Source of the DNA: Hydrogenothermaceae bacterium
Lineage (GTDB): Bacteria; Aquificota; Aquificia; Aquificales; Hydrogenothermaceae
Assembly: GCA_026418455.1 (NCBI GenBank)
Contig: JAOABH010000004.1
Location: 124,001 to 188,000, forward strand
Direction: 5' to 3'
DNA: 64,000 nt
A program made the translations under genes and the position numbers. Positions 1-8,755 of this stretch are shown here, piece by piece (within the stretch, counting starts at the first letter, position 1; each line of letters begins with the position of its first letter). A model generated the notes under the pieces. The model was not told the origin of the DNA and did no database searches. It saw only the letters and a list, made by a program, of their open reading frames with translations.

Positions 1-606
1 ACAAGAACATATGTTCCTCCATCTTTCTTCGAAATTGAGATGTCAAAAAACGGTCAAGACCTTTCTTCAGAAAAGTTAAAAGGTTTAAGCTTTGAAACGG
101 AGTATAAAAAAGATAACCATAAGCTAAATCTCTTTTATGGATACAGTGAGGCAAAAGATATGATCGTATTTTTTTCTTACTCCCAAAACTACAATAAAAC
201 CCTAAAAGGACACTACTTCAGTTTAGATTATGAGTATAGATTTGACAGTAATAATAAGTTATCATTTAATCTTTTTAAAACATTTAGTAACATTGATACA
301 ACCTTTTCAAGCGAAGATGGTGGATTTATTAAGCTGTTTAACTCTACCGATAAGTTTGATATATACAATGAGATTATTTATAGAAAAGGTTTTAAGGTGT
401 ATGGGTACAAAGTTAATGACAGTTTTAACTATAATGTAGGAATTTCTTATAGATTAAAAAATGACTGGTTTGTTAAACTAAAAGGTGAAAATCTTTTAAA
501 TAGTAGTCCTAAGGCTGTTTTTGTAATTCCTGTTCCACAACCTTCAGTAATCTCTTTGCCTTCTTACGACAGAAGAGTTATATTTAGTATTGAGAAGGTA
601 TTTTAG
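1..606 (+). CDS. TonB-dependent outer membrane receptor, C-terminal part
   Basis: The reading frame is open from base 1 (T-R-T-Y-V-P-P-S-F-F-E), so the start lies outside the window and only about 200 C-terminal residues are seen. The sequence alternates polar and aromatic residues as a beta-barrel does, contains a G-E-N-L-L-N motif common in TonB receptor barrels, and ends in Phe, the usual C-terminal residue of outer membrane barrels. The family imports siderophores, cobalamin or other ligands with energy from TonB. The plug domain is not visible, so the ligand cannot be guessed. The next gene starts 2 nt after the stop, which suggests a shared transcript with the YfiR-like and GGDEF-EAL genes. 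Confidence 0.8.
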   Translation, partial: TRTYVPPSFFEIEMSKNGQDLSSEKLKGLSFETEYKKDNHKLNLFYGYSEAKDMIVFFSYSQNYNKTLKGHYFSLDYEYRFDSNNKLSFNLFKTFSNIDTTFSSEDGGFIKLFNSTDKFDIYNEIIYRKGFKVYGYKVNDSFNYNVGISYRLKNDWFVKLKGENLLNSSPKAVFVIPVPQPSVISLPSYDRRVIFSIEKVF

Positions 607-608
607 AT

Positions 609-1124
609 ATGAAATTTTTAAAATCTAAAATCATCTTTATATTGGTGATAAGCCTTTTATCAACATTGAAAGCTCAAGAGTTAGCGGAAAAATATTTGGT
701 GATAAGCCTTTTATCAACATTGAAAGCTCAAGAGTTAGCGGAAAAATATGAAGTTAAACTTATAGAAAAGATAGTTATGGGTATAACCGGAAAAAGTTAT
801 CCTAAAATATGTACTGTAAATTATCCTGTTGATAGGATAAAAGAGTATTCAACATATCTTGTTATATCTTCCTGTAAACAAGCTGATATGGTGATAGCAG
901 GAACTGATGAGTTAGAGAGCTTTGATAAACCTATTTTATTAATTGGTGATACAGAAATCAAGGATAGAAAAGATGTAATAGGTGCTATCTTTTGGAAAAA
1001 AGGAAGACCTCAGATCATATTTATAGATAAAAATCTGAAACGCTTTGATATTCAGATTCCAAGAGAATACAACAAATATATAATAAAAAAGGACTCTTTA
1101 AAATATGCTGAAGCTGTTTTTTAG
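609..1124 (+). CDS. YfiR-like (DUF4154-like) periplasmic protein with duplicated signal-peptide segment
   Basis: 171 aa. The N-terminus is a signal peptide (MKFLKSKIIFILVISLLS, then LKA before QE). The 18 residues LVISLLSTLKAQELAEKY occur twice in tandem because of a perfect 54-bp DNA duplication, so the hydrophobic core and cleavage site are doubled. The mature part has an S-S-C-x-x-A-D segment, then a predicted strand (PILLIGD), a G-A-I-F-W turn and I-I-F-I-D-K-N. This order resembles YfiR/DUF4154 proteins, which restrain a partner diguanylate cyclase from the periplasm. The family call is my inference from that pattern and from the position between a TonB receptor and a membrane GGDEF gene, which it overlaps by 20 bp. 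Confidence 0.55.
   Translation: MKFLKSKIIFILVISLLSTLKAQELAEKYLVISLLSTLKAQELAEKYEVKLIEKIVMGITGKSYPKICTVNYPVDRIKEYSTYLVISSCKQADMVIAGTDELESFDKPILLIGDTEIKDRKDVIGAIFWKKGRPQIIFIDKNLKRFDIQIPREYNKYIIKKDSLKYAEAVF
642..749 (+). repeat. Perfect 54-bp tandem duplication
   Basis: Bases 642-695 and 696-749 are identical over 54 bp. The unit is a multiple of three, so the frame of the host gene is kept and 18 residues of the signal-peptide core and cleavage region are doubled. The exact identity points to a very recent event, or to an assembly artefact. Confidence 0.97.
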
Positions 1125-2988
1125 GGAGCTTTTAAAGGGTAAAATCAGTATAGGTGTAATCTCATTCTCTTTAATAGTGTATATATCATTTCTATTCTAT
1201 CTTCCAAACTTAGAAAAAAAGCTTCATAAACTAATAGTAGATAGGGATATAGAGAATATAGATACTTTCTCTGTATCTGTCTTAAATACACTTTCAAAAC
1301 ATTACGATAGAGGAGATTATAAAATTCTCACAGATATACTTGAAACATTAAATGTTAAAGATGTTAAGTATGTGTTTATAGTTTCAAAAAGTGAGAGAGG
1401 TTATAGAGTTTTAATTGATGCTTCAAAGAATGATAGATTACCTCCGGGAAGTCCTATACAGCTACTTCCAGAAGAGGAAAATATTTTACAGAATGTATAT
1501 ACAACAAAAGATAAAGTTGTTTTAAACCATGAAAATATAGACACAATAGGAATAACCATCTATAGACCTTTTATTAAAGATGGCGAAATTTTGGGAGTTC
1601 TGATAGTTGATTTTTCTACACGAAAATTAAAAGAGATATCTCAATTAGTTCATAATCTCAAGAATATTATAATTTTTATAGTAGCTGGTTTTCTTCTTAG
1701 TTTAAACGCTGTAATAATTTCAGTATTAAAAGCTGTATATCACAGGAAAAAAAGTAGGACTGACAGTTTAACAGGTTTGTACAACAGGACATTTTTGGAA
1801 GATTTAGAATATACAATGAATTTATCTAACTATGTTGTTGCTGTCATTGATGTTGACTTCTTTAAGAAGATAAATGATACTTATGGTCATGAAGTAGGAG
1901 ATATAGTGCTAAAAGAGGTTGCAAAAATACTTAAGAATAACATAAGGTCTGAAGACTACCTTATAAGGTACGGTGGAGAGGAGTTTTTACTTTTTATAAG
2001 AAAGAACAGGGAAGATATAAATAAAACTATAAACGGAATTGAGAGAATAAGGTCTGCAGTAGAAAATGAGAAAATATATATAAACGAGAAAAACTATATA
2101 AAAGTAACAATCTCAATAGGTGTAAATCTCTCTACTGAAAAGATGAAAGATATAGATGAAGCTATAAAGAAGGCAGATGTAGCTCTATACAGAGCTAAGG
2201 GTAAGGGAAGAAACAGGATTGAGATATACGATGAAGAGAGAGATACTAAAGAAGCAACATTAAAGATATCTCAGATAAAGAAAGCTTTAGAAGAAGGAAG
2301 AGTGATATCTTACTACCAGCCTATAGTTAATTTAAAAACCGGAGAATACACTCACCTTGAAGCTTTGGCAAGGATAGTTGGAGAAGATGGTAGTTTGATA
2401 CAGCCTTATATGTTTATAAATGTGATAGAGAACACATTCTTATACACTCAACTTACAAAACAGATAGTAGAGTATAACTTTAAAGTTCTTACTAAATACA
2501 GGGATTTAAAAGTAAGTATAAATCTAAAACCTGCTGATATTATAAATCAATCAACAATAGATTACCTTATTGAGTTATCTTCTAAATATCCGGATATTGC
2601 AGGTAGAATGCTCCTTGAGATTGTGGAAACGGAAGATGCTCTGATGTATGAACAGATTATCAAGAATATCCATTCTTTGAAGGAGAGGGGTTATAAAATC
2701 TGTATAGATGACTTTGGGTCAGGATACTCAAACTTTGTTTATCTTCTGAGATTGAATGTAGATTACCTGAAGTTAGATGCAAATCTAATAAAAAATATAG
2801 ATAAAGATAAAATATCTCAGGAAGTTGTGAAGATGATAGTTCAGTTCTGTAAAAAGATGAAGATAACAGTTATAGCAGAGTTTGTGGAAAATGAAAGTAT
2901 TTTAGAAACATTGAATCTGTTGGGAATAGAGTATGGTCAGGGATATCTCTTTTCAAAACCACAACCACTTGAAAAATTTATTAAATAA
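1105..2988 (+). CDS. Membrane GGDEF-EAL protein (diguanylate cyclase/phosphodiesterase)
   Basis: 627 aa. A first membrane helix (about 14-31), a periplasmic sensor region of about 155 residues and a second helix (about 187-212) precede a GGDEF domain (D-S-L-T-G-L-Y-N-R, then R-Y-G-G-E-E-F, so a GGEEF active site) and a C-terminal EAL domain. The EAL domain keeps L-E-A-L-A-R, D-D-F-G-S-G-Y, K-L-D and A-E-F-V-E, the residues needed for metal and c-di-GMP binding. Both halves therefore look catalytically competent and the protein could make or break c-di-GMP. Its start overlaps the YfiR-like gene by 20 bp, which fits periplasmic control by that protein, as in YfiBNR-type systems. Confidence 0.9.
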   Translation: MLKLFFRELLKGKISIGVISFSLIVYISFLFYLPNLEKKLHKLIVDRDIENIDTFSVSVLNTLSKHYDRGDYKILTDILETLNVKDVKYVFIVSKSERGYRVLIDASKNDRLPPGSPIQLLPEEENILQNVYTTKDKVVLNHENIDTIGITIYRPFIKDGEILGVLIVDFSTRKLKEISQLVHNLKNIIIFIVAGFLLSLNAVIISVLKAVYHRKKSRTDSLTGLYNRTFLEDLEYTMNLSNYVVAVIDVDFFKKINDTYGHEVGDIVLKEVAKILKNNIRSEDYLIRYGGEEFLLFIRKNREDINKTINGIERIRSAVENEKIYINEKNYIKVTISIGVNLSTEKMKDIDEAIKKADVALYRAKGKGRNRIEIYDEERDTKEATLKISQIKKALEEGRVISYYQPIVNLKTGEYTHLEALARIVGEDGSLIQPYMFINVIENTFLYTQLTKQIVEYNFKVLTKYRDLKVSINLKPADIINQSTIDYLIELSSKYPDIAGRMLLEIVETEDALMYEQIIKNIHSLKERGYKICIDDFGSGYSNFVYLLRLNVDYLKLDANLIKNIDKDKISQEVVKMIVQFCKKMKITVIAEFVENESILETLNLLGIEYGQGYLFSKPQPLEKFIK

Positions 2989-3079
2989 GATGCTGTTTTA
3001 CTCAACAAAGTTAAGACTTTCATTTAAAAATATATTAAAATATTTGATTACTTAAAATAAATCAGAAGAGGTAGATAAG

Positions 3080-6000
3080 TTGGTAGAGAGAGATGCCTGC
3101 GGTGTTGGATTTATAGCAAATATAAAAGGTGTAAAATCAAATAAAACATTAAATCAAGCACTCGAATCACTTTCAAACCTTGACCACAGGGGAGCTGTAA
3201 GTGCAGATGGTAAAACTGGAGATGGAGCCGGAATACTCACCCAGATACCTTATAAATTTTTTGTTAAAGAGTTTGAAAAGTTAGGTTATAAAATACCTCA
3301 AGCTGAAGATTTTGCTGTAGGTGTTTTTTTCTTACCAAAAGGAAAAGAAGAATCTATTAAAAAAGAGATAGAAGATATAATAAATCAAAAATTTAAATTT
3401 ATAGGATGGAGAGAAGTTCCTATAAAAGAAGATGAGATAGGAGAGATAGCAAAAAAAACTCAGCCAACAATATTCCAGGGATTTATATCGAAAGAGGGGA
3501 TAAAATCAGAAAATTTTGAAAGAGACCTGTTTATACTGAGAAAGAAACTTGAAAAACTTACAGATAATCCAGATTATAAAGATTTTTATATACCTTCTTT
3601 ATCATCAAAAAATATTGTGTATAAGGGACTTGTAACTGCACCTAAACTGAGAGATTTTTACTATGATCTTCAAGATGAAAACTATGAAACAGTTTATGCG
3701 ATATTTCATCAGAGATACTCAACAAACACATTCCCAAACTGGAAGTTAGCTCATCCGTTTAGAGTTCTTGCCCATAACGGAGAGATAAACACAATAACAG
3801 CAAATAGAAATTGGTTAAAGGCAAAAGAGCAGGATATAAGGGAAGTTTGGGGTGAGTATGCAGATTATATACTTCCTATAGTAAGGGATTCAGATAGTGA
3901 TTCTGCATCTTTGGATAATGCAGTTGAGTTTTTGATTCATTCAGGGAAAGATATCCTTACAGCTATAAATGTCCTTGTTCCAAGAGCTTGGGAAAATGAT
4001 GATAGACTAACACCTCAAGAGAGAGCTTTTTATGAATACTTTGCGTGTATATTTGAGAGTTGGGATGGTCCGGCAGCTATTGCATTTACAGATGGAAGAT
4101 TTATAGGGGGGAAACTCGATAGAAACGGTTTGAGACCTGCAAGGTATATTATCACTGAAGACACTCTCCTTATGGCTTCGGAAGTAGGTGTGGTAGAGTT
4201 TGAGGAAGATGAGATTAAAATAAAAGGTAGACTTGGACCGGGAGATAAGATAGCTCTTGATTTAGAGACTGGAAAAATTTACTTCTCTGAGGAGATTATT
4301 AACCAGATATCAAAGAATAAAAATTATAAAGAGTGGGTTGAGTCTAATATAGTACCGTTCTATACAGCAAAGGAATACCCAGAAATTAACCCTAAAGACT
4401 GTCTTAAAGAGCTTATAACTTTTGGATATGATAAAGATGAGATTAATATGGTTGTTAGAGAGATGGCTCTTAAAGGAGTTGAGCCTACTTACTCTATGGG
4501 AAACGATACTCCTATCTCAGTTTTATCAAGAAGACCAAAGATGCTTGCCTCTTACTTTAAACAGAGATTTGCTCAGGTGACGAATCCACCTATAGACCCT
4601 ATAAGGGAGAAAAAAGTTATGTCCTTAAGGACATACGTAGGTAAGAAAGAAAACTTCTTACTTGAAACACCTCAACATGCAGTTCAGATAGTTTTTGATT
4701 CACCTATTATCTTTGATAACGAGATGGAAGAGATAATAAAGGTATACTCAGACAGAGTGCAGATAATACCTACGATATTCTCTCCTTATGAAACTGCATT
4801 AGAGCCTACTCTTGATGAGATATGCCAGAGGGTGGAAGATGCTGTTGATAACGGTAAGGATATCATAATACTATCTGATAGAGATATATCCCTTGAAGGT
4901 GCCCCAATTCCTATGGGACTTGTGGTGGGAGCTGTAAACACTTATATGTCTAAGAAAGGAAAGAGAAGTAGATTGAGTATAATAGCAGACTGTGGAGAGG
5001 TTAGGGATACCCATAGTATAGCTTTCCTCATTGGTTACGGAGCTACACTTGTTAATCCTTATATGGCTGTTCAGATAATAAGAAATCTGGTTGAAGAAGA
5101 TAAAAAGTTTGAGCTATCTTTTGAAGAAGCTGTTAAAAATTATAAAAAAGCTGTAAATGAAGGACTTCTCAAGATAATGTCAAAGATGGGAATAGCTACG
5201 ATAAAGAGTTATAGAGGCTCCGGATTGTTTGAAGCTCTCGGGATATCTCAAGAAGTTATAGACAGATGTTTTCCTGGGACAGTGTCAAAGTTAGGTGGTA
5301 TTGGTTTTAAACAGATAGCTCAGGAAACACTTTTAAGATTTAATAAAGCTTTCTCGGGAGAGTTGAAGGACTTACCAGTCTATGGAGAGTATAGATACAG
5401 AAGAGAAGGTGGAGAGTTTCACTCTTGGAATCCGAAAGCTCTAACTTCTCTTCACAGAGCTGTAAGACAGGTTAAACTTGATGAGTATAAGGTATTTACT
5501 GAGCTTGCCTATCAGGAGAAACCTGTTGAAGTTAGAGACCTATTTGATATAGTTTCAGATAGACCTCCTATTCCTATTGAGGAAGTTGAACCTATTGAAA
5601 ACATCATGAAGAGATTTATCGGTGCCGGGATGTCGGTCGGTGCGTTAAGTAGGGAAGCCCATGAGACTATAGCGGAAGCCTTAAACAGAATAGGTGGAAA
5701 ATCAAACAGTGGAGAGGGTGGAGAAGACCCTGCAAGATATGGAACAATAAAAAATAGTAAGATAAAGCAGGTAGCATCTGGAAGATTCGGAGTAACTCCG
5801 GAGTATCTACTATCAGCTGAAGAGATAGAGATAAAGATAGCCCAAGGAGCAAAACCAGGTGAAGGTGGGCAACTTCCGGGTAAAAAGGTAGATGCCTATA
5901 TAGCATTTTTAAGACATGCAAAGCCAGGAGCTACTCTTATATCACCTCCTCCCCATCACGATATATACTCAATAGAAGACCTTGCTCAGCTCATATACGA

Positions 6001-7480
6001 TCTAAAGATGATAAATCCAAATGCAAAAGTTATAGTTAAACTTGTCTCTGAAAGCGGAATAGGAGTTGTTGCATCTGGAGTTGCAAAGGCTTTTGCAGAT
6101 ATAATCCATATATCTGGACATGATGGTGGAACAGGAGCATCTCCTCTATCTTCTATAAAGAATGCCGGAACTGTCTGGGAACTTGGACTATCTGAAGTTC
6201 AGCAGGCACTGATAGATAACGATTTAAGATCAAGGGTAAAACTTAGAGTAGATGGTGGTATAAAAACTGGAAGAGATATAATAATAGGTGCCTTACTTGG
6301 AGCAGAGGAATTTGGATTTGGAACAGCTCTTATGATTGCAGAAGGTTGTGTAATGGCAAGACAGTGTCACCTCAACACCTGTCCAGTAGGTATAACAACA
6401 CAAGATAAGAGATTGAGAGAGAAATTCCCAGGAACTCCGGATCATATAATAAATTACTTAAAGTTCGTAGCTCAGGAAGTTAGAGAGTATTTAGCAAATA
6501 TGGGTTACAGGTCCTTAGATGAGATTATAGGTAAGGTGGAGCTACTCAAACCTTCCATACCTTCTGACCATTACAAAGCAAAATATATATCTTTAGAACA
6601 CATACTAAAACCTTTACCTACTGATAAACCAAGAAAAGCAACTCAAGACGGCAACCCTATACCTCTTTCAAAACAGCCTTATGATCTTGAGATACTTAAA
6701 GATATACTTCCAGCAATAGAGAATGATACTGTTTATTCTGGATTTTACACTTTAAGAAATGTATACAGAAGTTTTGGAACAAGAATAGCTTATGAAATCG
6801 TTAAAAGATATGGAAATAAGGGGTTAAGAAACGGTAAAGTTGAGTTAAATTTAGTTGGAACAGCTGGACAGAGCTTTGGAGCTTTCTGTGTCCATGGATT
6901 AAATTTATTCCTATCCGGACAGGCTAATGACTATGTTGGAAAAGGTATGGCAGGTGGATTAATAGTTATAAAACCACCTTCAAACTTCAAAGGAAAAAGT
7001 CATGAGAATGTTATAGCAGGAAATACGATACTATACGGTGCTACCGGTGGGCAGGTATATATAAGTGGTATTGTAGGAGAGAGATTTGCAGTTAGAAACA
7101 GCGGAGCTGTTGCTGTAGTTGAAGGAGTAGGAGATCACGGCTGTGAGTATATGACGGAAGGAGTAGTAGTTGTCCTTGGTAACATAGGTGTTAACTTTGG
7201 TGCTGGAATGACAGGTGGTATTGCCTATATTTACAGTCCATCTCAAGATATAGATAAGTTAATAAACAAATCTTATGTAAAGATTGAGCAGCTTGAAGAT
7301 GAAGATATAGACCAGATAAGAACCCTTGTATCTAAACATAAAGTCTATACAAGCAGTGAGATAGCTGAAAAGATCCTCTCTGATTTTGAAAATGAAGTTA
7401 ATAACTTTGTTAAAGTAGTACCAATAGATGTAAAAAAACATTCAGATGATACAGATGAAGTTGAGGTGAAGAAAGATTGA
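3080..7480 (+). CDS. gltB: Glutamate synthase, large (alpha) subunit
   Basis: 1466 aa, normal length. It starts with TTG after a GAGGTA ribosome site. Cys7 (M-V-E-R-D-A-C-G-V-G-F) is the expected N-terminal nucleophile of the glutaminase domain, released after removal of only six residues. The central and FMN-binding synthase domains follow (S-N-S-G-E-G-G-E-D; H-D-G-G-T-G-A-S-P), then a 3Fe-4S cluster site at Cys1090, Cys1096 and Cys1101, and the C-terminal GXGXG beta-helix. It makes glutamate from glutamine and 2-oxoglutarate. No small subunit (gltD) is next to it, so the electron donor (a distant GltD or ferredoxin) is not known from this window. Confidence 0.96.
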   Translation: MVERDACGVGFIANIKGVKSNKTLNQALESLSNLDHRGAVSADGKTGDGAGILTQIPYKFFVKEFEKLGYKIPQAEDFAVGVFFLPKGKEESIKKEIEDIINQKFKFIGWREVPIKEDEIGEIAKKTQPTIFQGFISKEGIKSENFERDLFILRKKLEKLTDNPDYKDFYIPSLSSKNIVYKGLVTAPKLRDFYYDLQDENYETVYAIFHQRYSTNTFPNWKLAHPFRVLAHNGEINTITANRNWLKAKEQDIREVWGEYADYILPIVRDSDSDSASLDNAVEFLIHSGKDILTAINVLVPRAWENDDRLTPQERAFYEYFACIFESWDGPAAIAFTDGRFIGGKLDRNGLRPARYIITEDTLLMASEVGVVEFEEDEIKIKGRLGPGDKIALDLETGKIYFSEEIINQISKNKNYKEWVESNIVPFYTAKEYPEINPKDCLKELITFGYDKDEINMVVREMALKGVEPTYSMGNDTPISVLSRRPKMLASYFKQRFAQVTNPPIDPIREKKVMSLRTYVGKKENFLLETPQHAVQIVFDSPIIFDNEMEEIIKVYSDRVQIIPTIFSPYETALEPTLDEICQRVEDAVDNGKDIIILSDRDISLEGAPIPMGLVVGAVNTYMSKKGKRSRLSIIADCGEVRDTHSIAFLIGYGATLVNPYMAVQIIRNLVEEDKKFELSFEEAVKNYKKAVNEGLLKIMSKMGIATIKSYRGSGLFEALGISQEVIDRCFPGTVSKLGGIGFKQIAQETLLRFNKAFSGELKDLPVYGEYRYRREGGEFHSWNPKALTSLHRAVRQVKLDEYKVFTELAYQEKPVEVRDLFDIVSDRPPIPIEEVEPIENIMKRFIGAGMSVGALSREAHETIAEALNRIGGKSNSGEGGEDPARYGTIKNSKIKQVASGRFGVTPEYLLSAEEIEIKIAQGAKPGEGGQLPGKKVDAYIAFLRHAKPGATLISPPPHHDIYSIEDLAQLIYDLKMINPNAKVIVKLVSESGIGVVASGVAKAFADIIHISGHDGGTGASPLSSIKNAGTVWELGLSEVQQALIDNDLRSRVKLRVDGGIKTGRDIIIGALLGAEEFGFGTALMIAEGCVMARQCHLNTCPVGITTQDKRLREKFPGTPDHIINYLKFVAQEVREYLANMGYRSLDEIIGKVELLKPSIPSDHYKAKYISLEHILKPLPTDKPRKATQDGNPIPLSKQPYDLEILKDILPAIENDTVYSGFYTLRNVYRSFGTRIAYEIVKRYGNKGLRNGKVELNLVGTAGQSFGAFCVHGLNLFLSGQANDYVGKGMAGGLIVIKPPSNFKGKSHENVIAGNTILYGATGGQVYISGIVGERFAVRNSGAVAVVEGVGDHGCEYMTEGVVVVLGNIGVNFGAGMTGGIAYIYSPSQDIDKLINKSYVKIEQLEDEDIDQIRTLVSKHKVYTSSEIAEKILSDFENEVNNFVKVVPIDVKKHSDDTDEVEVKKD

Positions 7481-8016
7481 TTAACATTAAAAAGTTACAT
7501 TTCTTAGTTGTAGCATTATTTTTACTGCTTTTATCCTGTAAAAAAGAGGAAAAAGCAACTAACATTCCTAAAAATGTTAAGGAAGCAACAGTTGTAAGGG
7601 TTATTGACGGTGATACTATTGTTGTAAATATTGATGGAATGGAAGAAAAAGTAAGACTGATAGGAGTTGATACTCCTGAAAGTAGGGTAAATAAAAGAGC
7701 AACAGTTCAGGAAAGAGAGTTGAATAAAGATGTAGAAACCATAGTAGATTTAGGAAAGCAGGCAAAAGAATTTACAAAATCCCTTGTAAAGCCAGGTATG
7801 AAGGTTTATTTAGAGTTTGATGTTCAGCCAAGGGATAAATACGGCAGATTACTTGCTTATCTGTATTTACCAGATGGTAGAATGTTGAATAAAGAGATCA
7901 TCTGTAATGGATACGCTATGCCGTTAACAGTCCCACCAAATGTAAAATACGAGAAGGAATTTAGAGAATGTTTCCAAAAAGCAAGAGAAGAGAAGAAAGG
8001 TCTATGGAATGAGTAA
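7477..8016 (+). CDS. Thermonuclease-like (SNase) lipoprotein
   Basis: 179 aa, TTG start overlapping the gltB stop. The N-terminus is a lipoprotein signal with lipobox L-L-S-C (Cys21), so the protein is probably anchored in the envelope. The rest is a staphylococcal nuclease domain: V-I-D-G-D-T near residue 46, R-L-I-G-V-D-T-P-E and later K-Y-G-R-L-L-A-Y. Family members cut DNA and RNA with calcium. The substrate here is unknown; nucleotide scavenging at the cell surface is possible. It overlaps the following lepB gene by 8 bp. Confidence 0.85.
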   Translation: MINIKKLHFLVVALFLLLLSCKKEEKATNIPKNVKEATVVRVIDGDTIVVNIDGMEEKVRLIGVDTPESRVNKRATVQERELNKDVETIVDLGKQAKEFTKSLVKPGMKVYLEFDVQPRDKYGRLLAYLYLPDGRMLNKEIICNGYAMPLTVPPNVKYEKEFRECFQKAREEKKGLWNE

Positions 8017-8701
8017 AAAAGAGATAAAACATCTAGTAGAAACAATTCTCTTTATCTTTGTAGTTGTGTCCTTAGTTAGAGTTTTTTTAGTACAAGCTTT
8101 TAACATCCCTTCCGGTTCTATGAAACCATCTCTTCTGGTAGGAGATTTTATACTTGTAAATAAACTTGTTTATGGAAACTGGGATATAGGGATTCCTTTT
8201 ACAAATATAACTTTTTATCATAAAAACAACAGATTAGCTCAGATAGATAGAGGAGATGTTATAGTTTTCAAATATCCGGAAGATCCAAGTATAGACTTTA
8301 TTAAAAGAGTTATAGCTATTCCAGGAGATGTGGTAGAGGTAAAAGATGATATAGTCTATATAAACGGAAAAGCTCTTGACAGGAAGCCAGCAGGCTATTA
8401 TGAAGAAGAAAATGAGAAGGTGAAAATGTATGAAGAAACTAACATAAGGAGAAATGGTACTAAATACTCTTATACAGTTATGGAGATAGAGGATGGGATC
8501 GGTGCTGACTTTGGACCTATCCAAGTTCCTCCAAACAGTTACTTTGTTATGGGAGATAATAGAGACAACTCAAAGGACAGTAGGTTCTGGGGGTTTGTTC
8601 CCGATGACTATGTAGTGGGACAGGCTTTCGTTATATACTTTTCTATAAACACAAAGAAACCATCTATAAGGTTATCAAGACTTGGTAAAGTTATTCAATG
8701 A
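8009..8701 (+). CDS. lepB: Signal peptidase I
   Basis: 230 aa. An N-terminal membrane helix (about 9-28) leads into the catalytic Ser motif I-P-S-G-S-M (Ser37) and the catalytic Lys in F-I-K-R-V (Lys99). The conserved M-G-D-N-R-D-N-S-x-D-S-R box lies near residue 180. The enzyme removes signal peptides from exported proteins at the outer face of the inner membrane. It has a single N-terminal anchor, unlike the two of E. coli LepB. It is the last gene of the gltB run; 54 nt separate it from pyrC. Confidence 0.96.
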   Translation: MSKKEIKHLVETILFIFVVVSLVRVFLVQAFNIPSGSMKPSLLVGDFILVNKLVYGNWDIGIPFTNITFYHKNNRLAQIDRGDVIVFKYPEDPSIDFIKRVIAIPGDVVEVKDDIVYINGKALDRKPAGYYEEENEKVKMYEETNIRRNGTKYSYTVMEIEDGIGADFGPIQVPPNSYFVMGDNRDNSKDSRFWGFVPDDYVVGQAFVIYFSINTKKPSIRLSRLGKVIQ

Positions 8702-8755
8702 TTGATTTTTTCTCAACTTCTTGTAAATTTAAAGTAAAAAGCTAAGAGGAGTGTT

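Noticed and set aside
5667-5921. Long minus-strand ORF inside gltB, and similar ORFs antisense to groEL, metK and ilvD
   Set aside because: They are low-complexity shadows of strongly conserved genes and show no family features or ribosome sites.
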